Positions 47,013-55,701 of a DNA stretch of 64,000 nt are shown in pieces. The stretch comes from Janthinobacterium sp. ROICE36 (GTDB lineage Bacteria > Pseudomonadota > Gammaproteobacteria > Burkholderiales > Burkholderiaceae_D), in NCBI RefSeq assembly GCF_002869965.1, contig NZ_PEBS01000019.1, forward strand, positions 24,232 through 88,231. The letters run 5' to 3'. Both the position numbers and the translations under genes were made by a program. The first letter of the stretch is position 1. Each line of letters starts with the position of its first letter. The notes beneath the pieces are model-generated. The model was not told the DNA's origin. It did no database searches and saw only the letters and a list, made by a program, of their open reading frames with translations.

Positions 47013-48743
47013 TCAGTGAGATTCGCGTGGTACTGCCGAGCCACGGCAACCGACGAGGAAGTCCAGGTCCGCGCCTTCGTCGGCCTGCGTCACGTGCTTG
47101 ATGTACATCGACTGGTAGCCGCCCTTCATGGCCGGCTCGGGAGCGCGCCACTCTGCGCGCCGGCGCGCCAGCTCGGCCTCGTCGACGTCCAGGTGCAAAC
47201 GCCGTCCCGCCACGTCGAGTTCAATCATGTCGCCATCGCGCACCAGCGCCAGCGGCCCGCCCACGGCCGCTTCTGGCGCCACGTGCAACACCACCGTGCC
47301 GTAGGCCGTGCCGCTCATGCGCGCATCCGAGATGCGCACCATGTCGCGCACGCCCTGCTCCAGCAATTTTTTCGGCAGCCCCATATTGCCCACTTCGGCC
47401 ATGCCTGGATAGCCCTGCGGGCCGCAATTTTGCAGCACCATCACGCAGCTGGCGTCGATATCGAGCGCGGGATCGTCGACGCGCTTTTTATAATGCTCGA
47501 TGCTATTGAAGACGACGGCGCGGCCACGGTGTTGCATCAGTTCCGGCGAAGCGGCGGAAGGCTTGATGACGGCGCCGCGCGGGGCCAGGTTGCCATGCAG
47601 GATGGCGATGCCGCCCTCGTCCTTGAATGGCTGCGCCAGCGGCGTGATCACCTCGGGATTGAAATTTTCCGCTTCGGCCACGTTGACAGCCATGCTGGCG
47701 CCCGTGACAGTGAGCGCCTCGCCATGCAATTTGTCCAGCAAGTCGCGGATGATCACGGGCAGGCCGCCCGCATAGTAAAAATCTTCCATCAGATACTGGC
47801 CCGACGGCATCAGGTTGAGCAGGCAGGGAATGTCGCGGCCCAGGCGGTCCCAGTCGGCCAGGCGCATGTCGACGCCGATGCGCCCGGCAATGGCCAGCAG
47901 GTGGATCACGGCATTCGTCGAGCCGCCGATGGCGCCATTGACCATGATGGCGTTTTCAAACGCGTCGCGCGTGAGGATCTGCGACAGTTTCAGGTCTTCA
48001 TGCACCATGTCGACGATGCGCCGGCCCGTCAGCTGCGCCTGCAGCTTGCGGCGCGCGTCGACGGCGGGAATGGCGGCGTTGCCGGGCAGGGTCACGCCCA
48101 GCGCCTCGACCATGCTGGCCATGGTGGACGCCGTGCCCATGGTCATGCAATGGCCGGCGGAGCGCGACATGCACGATTCGGCCTGCTTGAATTCGTTTGA
48201 GGTCATGCGCCCGGCGCGCACGTCCTCGGAAAACTTCCACACGTCGGTGCCCGAACCGATCGGTTTGCCGCGATAGTTGCCATTCAGCATGGGGCCGCCC
48301 GACAGCACGATAGTGGGCAAGTCCACGCTGGCCGCGCCCATCAGCAGCGCCGGGGTGGTCTTGTCGCAGCCCGTCAGCAGCACCACGCCGTCGATCGGAT
48401 TGGCGCGGATCGACTCCTCGACATCCATGCTGGCCAGGTTACGGAACAACATGGCCGTCGGCCGTAAATTCGTCTCGCCCAGCGACATCACGGGAAATTC
48501 GACGGGAAAGCCGCCCGCTTCGAGCACGCCGCGCTTGACCATCTCGGCCAGGTCGCGGAAATGGCCATTGCAGGGCGTCAGCTCGGACCAGGTATTGCAA
48601 ATGCCGATGACGGGCCGGCCATCGAAGGCGTCGCCGGGATAACCCTGGTTCTTCATCCAGCTGCGGTGAATGAAACTGTCCTTGTCGTCGCCGCCAAACC
48701 ACGCTTGCGAACGCAAGGGACGCTTGTTCTTGTTGTCACTCAT
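47013..48743 (-). CDS. IlvD/Edd family sugar-acid dehydratase (L-arabinonate/D-galactonate type)
   Basis: A 576-residue iron-sulfur dehydratase. Cluster cysteines lie in WSELTPCNGH, TGCDKTTP and SAGHCMTMGTASTM. The start SQAWFGGDDKDSFIHRSWMKNQGYP matches L-arabinonate dehydratases. It removes water from an aldonate to give a 2-keto-3-deoxy acid. In an operon with dgoK and dgoA the likely substrate is D-galactonate, with L-arabinonate or D-fuconate also possible. It replaces the enolase-superfamily DgoD. Overlaps dgoK by four bases. Confidence 0.88.
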   Translation of the reverse strand: MSDNKNKRPLRSQAWFGGDDKDSFIHRSWMKNQGYPGDAFDGRPVIGICNTWSELTPCNGHFRDLAEMVKRGVLEAGGFPVEFPVMSLGETNLRPTAMLFRNLASMDVEESIRANPIDGVVLLTGCDKTTPALLMGAASVDLPTIVLSGGPMLNGNYRGKPIGSGTDVWKFSEDVRAGRMTSNEFKQAESCMSRSAGHCMTMGTASTMASMVEALGVTLPGNAAIPAVDARRKLQAQLTGRRIVDMVHEDLKLSQILTRDAFENAIMVNGAIGGSTNAVIHLLAIAGRIGVDMRLADWDRLGRDIPCLLNLMPSGQYLMEDFYYAGGLPVIIRDLLDKLHGEALTVTGASMAVNVAEAENFNPEVITPLAQPFKDEGGIAILHGNLAPRGAVIKPSAASPELMQHRGRAVVFNSIEHYKKRVDDPALDIDASCVMVLQNCGPQGYPGMAEVGNMGLPKKLLEQGVRDMVRISDARMSGTAYGTVVLHVAPEAAVGGPLALVRDGDMIELDVAGRRLHLDVDEAELARRRAEWRAPEPAMKGGYQSMYIKHVTQADEGADLDFLVGCRGSAVPRESH

Positions 48744-49753
48744 ACCGTCTCCTGCCGGGAAATCAAGCCGCGCGCGGCGGCGATCAGCAACGCACCGTGA
48801 CCGGCCAGATAGTCTTGCTGCTGGTCGTCGACGATGATGCGCTTGCCATAAAAAAATCCGTGTTCTTCGATCAGCAGGCCGAGCGCCTGACGCAACATGG
48901 GCTTGCCCGTAATGACGAGCGGCGTATCGGGCCGCATCTGGATCGCGGTGCTGTTGCGCAGCGCCAGCAAGTCGCCGCTGAGGACAGCGCCCATCAGGAA
49001 ATTGGCCCGCTCATTGCATTCGACAGCGCTGAACTGGCCCAGGGTACGCACGCTGAAGCAGGCGCGCGCCAGTCCCGTTTTTTGCGCCGCCGCCGCGCCG
49101 GCCAGCAGCATTTTCGGCACCAGGGTTTGCGCAAAACCGCCATCGACCGATTGCTTGATCAGGGTGTGCTGCGTGATCGCCTGCAGCAGCTCGCCCGCGA
49201 TGGTGGTGCTGCAGCCGAGGATGCGGCGCTGCTCGTCCACGCTGATCAGTTTGGTATGTGAACCGGGCATGATCAGGGTCGCCGCGCCGCGCAATTGCAA
49301 GCGCTCGAGCAGCGCGACGACTTCCGTCTCTTCGCCGCGCATCATGTCCATCGCCTCGACGTTATGCAGGCCGACGGCGCCATGCTGGTTGCGCACGCCG
49401 GGGATCAGCCACAGGGGCTGCGCCAGCACGTCGGGCAAGTCCACCGCCTGCATGCCTTGCGCCAGCTGGGCCAGGCCGGCAGGCGCCGGCAAGTGCGGCA
49501 CTTCCTGCACGCCCATGGGCGAGGTGATCATGCCCGAGGCCAGCGCCAGGGCCACCTCGGACGGCGCGATCCCCGCGCTGGCCAGCACGCTGGCGATGGT
49601 ATCGCGCAGCGCCTGTTTCAGCGCACCGTTATGGCCATCGATGGCGGTATTGCGCACGCCCGTTTCCAGCTGCGCCTGGGCGATGACGGCGCCTGCGCGC
49701 CACAGCAAGGTACGCGTATTGGTGGTGCCGGCATCGATGGTGAGTATGTTCAT
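48740..49753 (-). CDS. dgoK: 2-dehydro-3-deoxygalactonokinase
   Basis: A 337-residue DgoK-family sugar kinase: NILTIDAGTTNTRTLLWR (phosphate 1), WLIPGVRNQHGAVGLHNVEAMDMMRGEETEV, and LIMPGSHTKLISVD. It phosphorylates 2-keto-3-deoxygalactonate at C6 with ATP. ATG 49753 gives the family start; upstream in-frame extension is rejected. First gene of the dgoK-dehydratase-lactonase-dgoA operon, with a candidate operator about 105-120 bp upstream in the end of the preceding gene. Confidence 0.92.
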   Translation of the reverse strand: MNILTIDAGTTNTRTLLWRAGAVIAQAQLETGVRNTAIDGHNGALKQALRDTIASVLASAGIAPSEVALALASGMITSPMGVQEVPHLPAPAGLAQLAQGMQAVDLPDVLAQPLWLIPGVRNQHGAVGLHNVEAMDMMRGEETEVVALLERLQLRGAATLIMPGSHTKLISVDEQRRILGCSTTIAGELLQAITQHTLIKQSVDGGFAQTLVPKMLLAGAAAAQKTGLARACFSVRTLGQFSAVECNERANFLMGAVLSGDLLALRNSTAIQMRPDTPLVITGKPMLRQALGLLIEEHGFFYGKRIIVDDQQQDYLAGHGALLIAAARGLISRQETV

Positions 49754-49837
49754 GGGCAGGTTGGCAGCGTCGTTAAGGGCAAAAATAAATGAGGGAAAAA
49801 CTACCCCATGGTAGAACTGCCCCGCATATCTGACCAA

Positions 49838-50605
49838 TCACTTATTTGACATCATTGATACCGGTTCGGATATGTCAAACGCATCGATATCCTGCACGCC
49901 CAGCCGGTAGGCGAGCTTGAAGCGCATCACCTGTCCCGGCTGTACTTCCACGCCCTGCGCCAGCAGCGAAAAACAGCGCGTATCGGAATACAAATGGCAA
50001 CTGCCCTGGGTACTGGAAAAGCGCAAGACCCGGCCGGAAGCGGGGTCGGCAACCCGCGCCGCCTCGCGCAGCTGGCCGCTGCACGTCCAATAAAAGTCAT
50101 GCCGGAACCCAGTGAAATGCGCCAGCGCCGGCCAGGCCAGGCGCGAAGCGAGCGGCGCCGGCTGGCGGAAGTCAAAGGCGCTGCCCGCGACATCGAGCGG
50201 CACCTCGCCCGCACGGCCCCCTGGCCAATAGCGATCGGCAGCAAGGCGCAGCACATGGTCGGCCACGGCGGCCCCCCTGCCCTGCAGATTGAAGCGGGGT
50301 GCTGCAAGCGCAAAACGCGAAAACGTCTCGGCCGTGGCGACGCAGTCGAGGTGCAGGCTGCCATCGTCGTCGAGCCGGTAAGCCAGGCGCACCGACAGAC
50401 CGTCTAGTGTCAGGCGCAACAGCAAGTGGCCGCCCTCCGGCGGCGCACACTGCCAGCCCGTGGGCGTACGCGCCGCAGGGGGCGCCGCACCCAGCACATC
50501 GGCCAGGCGGCCATAGCGGTCGGGTGCCCACCAGGCCCGCACGCAAGCATCATGCGCGTCGATGGCCACGCGCATGCCGCGCGCATTGCGCAGGGTGTGC
50601 ATCAT
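49838..50605 (-). CDS. Aldose 1-epimerase-like protein, probably catalytically degenerate
   Basis: A 255-residue protein with the galactose-mutarotase fold pattern (MRVAIDAHDACVRAWWAPDR, APRFNLQGRGAAVADHVLRLAADRYWPGG, VAGSAFDFR, LAHFTGFRHDFYW), but shorter than normal GalM (300-350). The NHTYFNL-type motif holding the active-site histidine reads AAPRFNL, and the C-terminal catalytic-glutamate region reads RCFSLLAQG. By eye both catalytic residues are lost. Its ATG overlaps the xylR stop (ATGA), so it is made together with the regulator. Confidence 0.72.
   Translation of the reverse strand: MMHTLRNARGMRVAIDAHDACVRAWWAPDRYGRLADVLGAAPPAARTPTGWQCAPPEGGHLLLRLTLDGLSVRLAYRLDDDGSLHLDCVATAETFSRFALAAPRFNLQGRGAAVADHVLRLAADRYWPGGRAGEVPLDVAGSAFDFRQPAPLASRLAWPALAHFTGFRHDFYWTCSGQLREAARVADPASGRVLRFSSTQGSCHLYSDTRCFSLLAQGVEVQPGQVMRFKLAYRLGVQDIDAFDISEPVSMMSNK
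49857..49873. promoter_or_regulatory. Candidate operator GATACCGGTTCGGATAT upstream of dgoK
   Basis: This 17-mer matches 15 of 17 positions of the element at 59657-59673 in the divergent xylX/chvE region, and lies 104-120 bp upstream of the dgoK start, within the last codons of the mutarotase-like gene. A further CGATATCC half-site is at about 49882-49892. Confidence 0.55.
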
Positions 50606-51801
50606 GGCGCCTGTCCGGGGGCGGGCGGTGGCTGGCTGCGCTGCTGGAATTCGCGCGGCGTGCAACCGAGTTCGCGCTTGAAGACGGCATGCATGTACTG
50701 CGCCGTGGTAAAGCCGCAACGCACGGCCACCTCGGCCACCTGCCCCGGCCCACGCGCCAGCAAGGTCTTGGCCGCATCGAGCTTGAAATGCAGGATTTCA
50801 TCGTGCACGCTGCGCCCCAGTTCGTGGCGAAAGTGCGCTTCGAGCGAGGAGCGCGATACGCCCACGTAATCGGCCACCTGCTCCGTCTTGATGCCCTGGC
50901 AGGCATACTGGCGGATGAAGTGGCGCGCCTGCATCACCTGCGGATGCTGGAAGGGCTGGTGGCGCGTAGACGCGAGCACGTTCAAACCGGCCGGCGGCAC
51001 CAGGATGCGCGTGCCGGACAGGCGCGCGCCGTTGAGCATTTGGTGCAGCAAATGCGCCGCCGTGCGGCCCATTTCCTCCGTGCCTTGGATCACCGAACTC
51101 AATGGAATGCGTGTGAGCATGCGCGCCAGCGGGTCGTTGTCGATGCCGATCAGGGCGACTTGCTCCGGCACGGCGATGCCCGCGTGCATGCACGCTTGCA
51201 GCAGCTGGCGCGCACGCGCATCGCTGACGGCGATGATGCCGACGGGTTTTTCCAGGCTGTTGAGCCAGGCGATCTGCTGCTCCACCGCTTCATCCCACGC
51301 GGGCGCGCTGGTGGCGACGCCCCGGTACACGTCGGCGCGCATGTGGTCGCGCTGCATCAATGTGCAAAACGCCGTTTCGCGCTCCTGCGCCCAGCGGTTG
51401 ACATCGGCCTCGGGCAGGCTGAAACAGGCAAAGCGCGTCAAGCCAGCTTCCACCAGGTGCTCATAGGCCAGCTTGACGATCTTGAAATTATCGGTCGCCA
51501 CATACGGGATGCTGGCCGGGTAGTCCTCGGCACACGCATACGAGCCGCCCACGGCCACCACGGGCAGGCGGCTGTGCGCCAGCGCCGCGCAGACGGCGGG
51601 ATCGTCGAAATCGGCGATGATGCCGTCGCCCTGCCAGCGTTCGATACCAGGCAGGCGGCAACGAAAATCCTCTTCCAGGAACAGATCCCACGACACGCGC
51701 GTGGTGTTCAGGTAGGCGGCGATGCCCGCGATGATGTCGCGGTCGTAGATTTTATTCCCGTTAAACAGCAGCGCGATCCGGTGCGCGGTCGGTAACTTCA
51801 T
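50602..51801 (-). CDS. xylR: XylR-type transcriptional regulator (sugar-binding domain plus AraC HTH)
   Basis: A 399-residue regulator. Residues ~8-275 are a periplasmic-binding-protein-like sensor of the LacI/XylR kind (IALLFNGNKIYDRDIIAGIAAYL, VALIGIDNDPLARMLTRIPLSSV). Residues ~290-395 are an AraC helix-turn-helix pair (TEQVADYVGVSRSSLEAHF, VAEVAVRCGFTTAQYMHAVFKRELGCTPREFQ). XylR of this build activates xylose genes on binding xylose. GGAG precedes ATG 51801. It sits at the end of the xylFGH block, a likely local regulator. Confidence 0.92.
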   Translation of the reverse strand: MKLPTAHRIALLFNGNKIYDRDIIAGIAAYLNTTRVSWDLFLEEDFRCRLPGIERWQGDGIIADFDDPAVCAALAHSRLPVVAVGGSYACAEDYPASIPYVATDNFKIVKLAYEHLVEAGLTRFACFSLPEADVNRWAQERETAFCTLMQRDHMRADVYRGVATSAPAWDEAVEQQIAWLNSLEKPVGIIAVSDARARQLLQACMHAGIAVPEQVALIGIDNDPLARMLTRIPLSSVIQGTEEMGRTAAHLLHQMLNGARLSGTRILVPPAGLNVLASTRHQPFQHPQVMQARHFIRQYACQGIKTEQVADYVGVSRSSLEAHFRHELGRSVHDEILHFKLDAAKTLLARGPGQVAEVAVRCGFTTAQYMHAVFKRELGCTPREFQQRSQPPPAPGQAP

Positions 51802-51844
51802 GCTGGTGTCTCCTCCATGTGGCAGCCAGGCCTTTCGGGGCCCG

Positions 51845-52987
51845 CTAGCGGCGTCCGGCGCGCGTGCTAACATCGACCCACACGGCGAGGGTGAGGATAC
51901 TGCCTTTCACGATCATCTGCCAGTAGGTGTCCACGTCCAGCATGGACATGCCGTTATCCAGGCTGGCCATCACCAGCGCGCCGATCAGGGCGCCGTACAC
52001 GGTGCCCGAGCCGCCGCGCATCGAGGTGCCACCGATGAAGCAGGCGGCGATGGCATCGAGTTCGCTGAAGGTGCCGGCCGAGGGCGAACCGGCCGCCAGG
52101 CGGCCCGTGTTGATCAGGCCCGCCAGCGCGCACATCAGGCCCATGATGCCGAAGATCCACAGCTTGACGGCTTTCACGTTGATGCCGGACAAGCGCGTCG
52201 CTTCCATATTGCTGCCCACGGCGTAGATGCGGCGGCCGAACACGGTCTGGCTGGTAATGTAGCTGAACAGTCCCAGCAAGGCCAGCAGCAACAGCACGGG
52301 CAGCGGGATGCCTTCATAGCCGTTCAGGGTCTGCACGAAGGCATACAGCACGGCGCCGATGACGGCCAGGCGCAAGCCGTCGGCCCAGGGCGCCGTCTGC
52401 TGCAAGCCATGCTGCGCGCGGCTGGCGCGCCCGCGCCACGTCAAGAAGGCGGCCAGCAGGAACAGGCCGATGCCCAGCACGACGCCGGGCAAGGCAGGCA
52501 GATAGCCCTGCCCCAGGGTCACCATCGGCTCGGAGACGGGCGCAATCGTGATGCCGCCCGTAATGCCCAAGAGGATGCCGCGATACGCCAGCATGCCGCC
52601 CAGGCCCACGATGAAGGACGGGATGCCCCGGTAGGCCGTCAGGTAGCCATTCAAGAGGCCGATCACCAGGCCGCAGCCGAGTACGGCCGCCAGGTTCAGC
52701 GCCAGCGGCCAGTGCTGCGTCACGTCCAGCACGGCGGCGATGCCGCCCAGTAGCCCCAGCAGGGAACCGATCGACAGATCGATCTCGCCGGCGATAATCA
52801 CCAGCACCATGCCGCAGGCGAGGATGCCGGTGACGGACATCTGGCGCAGCAGGTTCGACAGGTTGCGCGGCGTGAGGAAACTGCCCTCCGTCTTCCACGA
52901 AAAAACGGCCCAGATCAGCGCCACGGCGATCAGCAGGGCCAGCATTTTGTACTGGGTAAAGAGTTGTTTCACGCTATGCGTATTCAT
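51845..52987 (-). CDS. xylH: Xylose ABC transporter permease XylH
   Basis: A 380-residue permease with about ten hydrophobic segments and the sugar-permease motifs [57 protein letters not shown] and [24 protein letters not shown]. It forms the xylose channel with XylG. Overlaps xylG by four bases. Confidence 0.94.
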   Translation of the reverse strand: MNTHSVKQLFTQYKMLALLIAVALIWAVFSWKTEGSFLTPRNLSNLLRQMSVTGILACGMVLVIIAGEIDLSIGSLLGLLGGIAAVLDVTQHWPLALNLAAVLGCGLVIGLLNGYLTAYRGIPSFIVGLGGMLAYRGILLGITGGITIAPVSEPMVTLGQGYLPALPGVVLGIGLFLLAAFLTWRGRASRAQHGLQQTAPWADGLRLAVIGAVLYAFVQTLNGYEGIPLPVLLLLALLGLFSYITSQTVFGRRIYAVGSNMEATRLSGINVKAVKLWIFGIMGLMCALAGLINTGRLAAGSPSAGTFSELDAIAACFIGGTSMRGGSGTVYGALIGALVMASLDNGMSMLDVDTYWQMIVKGSILTLAVWVDVSTRAGRR

Positions 52988-54555
52988 GCGGCAGGTTCCT
53001 TGTGTGCAGTGTTGGTGCCTGGCGCCGGGCGCTGGTCCAGCGCCGCCGCCAGCACGGTTTCCTGGCTCAGGCCATCGTTGATAAAGTCGCCGCGCAACCG
53101 GCCTTCGCCCATCACCAGCACGCGGTCGGACACGCCCAGCACCTCGGCCAGTTCCGACGAGACCATGATGATGGCCACGCCGCGGTCGGCCAGCGCCAGC
53201 ATCAATTTGTAGATTTCATATTTGGCACCCACGTCCACGCCGCGCGTGGGCTCGTCGAGGATCAAGACGCGCGGGCGCGTCAGCAGCATCTTGGCCAGCA
53301 CGGCCTTTTGCTGGTTGCCGCCCGACAGGCTCGTAATGGGCAGCGACGGGCTGGCGGCCTTCAGTTCCAGCTGGGCGATCTCGCCGCGCACGGCCGTCAA
53401 TTCCGCCTCGCCATCGATGCGCGTGGCGCGCGCGAATTCTTCCAGCACGGCCAGGGTGATGTTCTGGCCCACGTCCAGGTCGGGCACGATGCCGTGATGC
53501 TTGCGGTCTTCCGGCACCATAGCCAGGCCCATGGCAATTGCCTTTTGCGGCGAGCGGGTATCGATCTTGCGTCCATCGAGCCATACTTCGGCCTGGCACG
53601 GCCCCCGGTAGGCGCCGAACAGGGCCGAGACGAGCTCCGTGCGCCCCGCCCCCACCAGGCCGGCGATGCCGAGGATCTCGCCCTTGCGCAGGGTGAACGA
53701 GACATCGTCGACACGCTTGCGCTGCGGGTTGTCGGCATCGATGCAGGTGACGTGGCGCGCCTCGAACAACACCTCGCCGATCGCGTCTTTTTTCGTACGC
53801 TGCGGATACAGCTGGCTCATTTCGCGGCCCACCATCTGCGCGATGATGCGTTCCACATTCATCTGCGCCATCGGCGTGGTGGCGATATGCTTGCCGTCGC
53901 GGATGACGACGATGGTGTCGCAGATGGCCGCCACTTCATCGAGCTTGTGCGAAATATAGATGCAGGTGACGCCCTTGGCTTTCAGTGCGCGCAGGATATC
54001 GAGCAGCACGGCGATTTCCGACGCCGTCAGCGATGACGACGGTTCGTCCAGAATCAGCAAGCGCGCATTTTTGTTGAGCGCCTTGGCGATTTCCACCAGC
54101 TGCTGGTGGCCGCCGCCGTAATTCATCACGGGCTGCGCCACGTTCAGTTCGGGTATCTTCAATTCACGCAGCAGCTCGTCGGCGCGCTTGTACATGGCCG
54201 CATAATGCATGCGCCCGCCGGGCAAGGTGAGCTCGCGGCCCATGAAGATATTCTCGGCCACGGACAACTGCGGCACCAGCATCAGTTCCTGGTGGATGAT
54301 GATAATGCCCGCGTCTTCCGTGTCGCGGATCGACTGCGCGCGCAGAGGTTGGCCATCCCACAGGATGTCGCCATCCCAGGTACCGTGCGGGTAGACGCCG
54401 GACAGCACCTTCATCAGGGTCGACTTGCCGGCGCCATTCTCGCCGCACAAGCCGATGCACTCACCGGCCCGCACCTGCAAATCAATGCCGTCAAGCGCGC
54501 GGACACCGCCAAACTGTTTGACGATGCCTTTCATTTCAAGCAGATATTCAGACAT
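52984..54555 (-). CDS. xylG: Xylose ABC transporter ATPase XylG
   Basis: A 523-residue tandem ATPase of the sugar CUT2 class. Domain 1 has intact Walker [10 protein letters not shown] and Walker [12 protein letters not shown]. Domain 2 has the normal degenerate first loop ([10 protein letters not shown]) with signature [15 protein letters not shown] and [14 protein letters not shown]. It supplies energy for xylose import. A repeat-like hairpin lies in the 76-bp gap from xylF. Confidence 0.95.
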   Translation of the reverse strand: MSEYLLEMKGIVKQFGGVRALDGIDLQVRAGECIGLCGENGAGKSTLMKVLSGVYPHGTWDGDILWDGQPLRAQSIRDTEDAGIIIIHQELMLVPQLSVAENIFMGRELTLPGGRMHYAAMYKRADELLRELKIPELNVAQPVMNYGGGHQQLVEIAKALNKNARLLILDEPSSSLTASEIAVLLDILRALKAKGVTCIYISHKLDEVAAICDTIVVIRDGKHIATTPMAQMNVERIIAQMVGREMSQLYPQRTKKDAIGEVLFEARHVTCIDADNPQRKRVDDVSFTLRKGEILGIAGLVGAGRTELVSALFGAYRGPCQAEVWLDGRKIDTRSPQKAIAMGLAMVPEDRKHHGIVPDLDVGQNITLAVLEEFARATRIDGEAELTAVRGEIAQLELKAASPSLPITSLSGGNQQKAVLAKMLLTRPRVLILDEPTRGVDVGAKYEIYKLMLALADRGVAIIMVSSELAEVLGVSDRVLVMGEGRLRGDFINDGLSQETVLAAALDQRPAPGTNTAHKEPAA

Positions 54556-54588
54556 CTGAGCTCACATTCATTCACCAGGAAGGAGTAA

Positions 54589-54618
54589 GTCGGGTTGGCG
54601 CGCAGCGCGTAACCCGAC
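54589..54618 (-). repeat. Intercistronic stem-loop between xylF and xylG
   Basis: GTCGGGTT / AACCCGAC pair perfectly over eight bases and the stem continues with GCGC pairing around one bulge. Stem-loops with this GTCGGGTT...AACCCGAC arm are familiar dispersed repeats in many proteobacteria, so it may be a REP-like element that protects the xylF part of the mRNA. Confidence 0.6.
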
Positions 54619-54631
54619 ATCAAGCGGGTGA

Positions 54632-55633
54632 TCAATTACCCAATTGCGCCTTGGTATAAAAACCGTCATCGACGAGAATGTTCACGTTCGCCTTGGTCAA
54701 GGGCGTTGGTTTGAGCAGCACGGTGTTGACCTTTTTCAGGCCGTTGTCATAGCTGGAGTTGTAGGCCGGCTTTTCATTGCGCGCCAGCTGGATGGCCAGC
54801 TTGGCCGCTTCCGAAGCGATGGTTTTCAGCGGTTTGTAGACGGTCATCGACTGCGTGCCGGCGATCACACGTTTCACCGCCGCCAGATCGGCGTCCTGGC
54901 CCGAGACAGGCACCTTGCCAGCGAGTTTTTGCGCGGCCAGGGCCTGGATGGCGCCGCCGGCCGTGCCGTCGTTCGAAGCGACAATGGCGTCGATCTTGTT
55001 GCCGTTGGCCGTCAGCGCGTTTTCCACGATGGACAGCGCTTCGGTGGCGCTCCAGTCCTTCACCCACTGCTGGCCGACGATCTTGATGTCGCCCTTGTCG
55101 ATGAACGGTTTAAGTACTTTCATCTGGCCTTCGCGCAGCATCTTGGCGTTGTTGTCGGTCGGCGAGCCGCCCAGCAGGTAGTAATTGCCCTTCGGCTGCA
55201 GCTTGGTCACCCCTTCGGCCTGCATCTCGCCCACTTTCTCGTTGTCGAACGAGATATACGCGTCGATATCGGCGTTCAGGATCAGGCGGTCATACGACAG
55301 CACCTTGATGCCAGCCTTTTTCGCTTCCTTGACGGTGTTGTTGAGGACTGTGGCGTTGAACGGCACGATCACCAGCACGTCCACACCGCGCGAGATCAGG
55401 TTTTCGATCTGCGAAATCTGGCGCTGTTCGCTGGCGTCTGCCGACTGCACGAACACCTTGGCGCCCTGTTTCTCGGCGGCGGCGATGAAGAAATCGCGGT
55501 CACGCGTCCAGCGCTCTACGCGCAAATCGTCGATGGAAAAGCCGATCTTCGGGTTTTTCGCATCGGCCAGGGCGGCGCTGCTGCTCAATGCCAGCATGGC
55601 GGTCATGATGGCTGCACTGATGATCTTGTTCAT
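54632..55633 (-). CDS. xylF: D-xylose-binding periplasmic protein XylF
   Basis: A 333-residue CUT2 sugar-binding protein with a signal peptide (KIISAAIMTAMLALSSSAALA). It matches XylF: KIGFSIDDLRVERWTRDRDFF, VLVIVPFNATVLNNTVKEAKKAGIKVLSYDRLI, YYLLGGSPTDNNAKMLREGQM and VSGQDADLAAVKRVIAG. It delivers xylose to XylGH. AAGGAGA lies upstream of the ATG. Downstream of xylD in the same direction (68-bp gap). Confidence 0.95.
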   Translation of the reverse strand: MNKIISAAIMTAMLALSSSAALADAKNPKIGFSIDDLRVERWTRDRDFFIAAAEKQGAKVFVQSADASEQRQISQIENLISRGVDVLVIVPFNATVLNNTVKEAKKAGIKVLSYDRLILNADIDAYISFDNEKVGEMQAEGVTKLQPKGNYYLLGGSPTDNNAKMLREGQMKVLKPFIDKGDIKIVGQQWVKDWSATEALSIVENALTANGNKIDAIVASNDGTAGGAIQALAAQKLAGKVPVSGQDADLAAVKRVIAGTQSMTVYKPLKTIASEAAKLAIQLARNEKPAYNSSYDNGLKKVNTVLLKPTPLTKANVNILVDDGFYTKAQLGN

Positions 55634-55701
55634 TACGTGTCTCCTTATTGGATTTTTTAGCTACATTTTTTAACTGCGGGGTACAACGAACAACAAATAA
55701 A

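Noticed and set aside
46989..48200. 403-codon plus-strand open frame
   Set aside because: Antisense to the IlvD/Edd dehydratase, which has all three cluster cysteines on the minus strand.
50299..51795. 498-codon plus-strand open frame
   Set aside because: Covers xylR and the mutarotase-like gene in antisense and lacks any recognisable motif.
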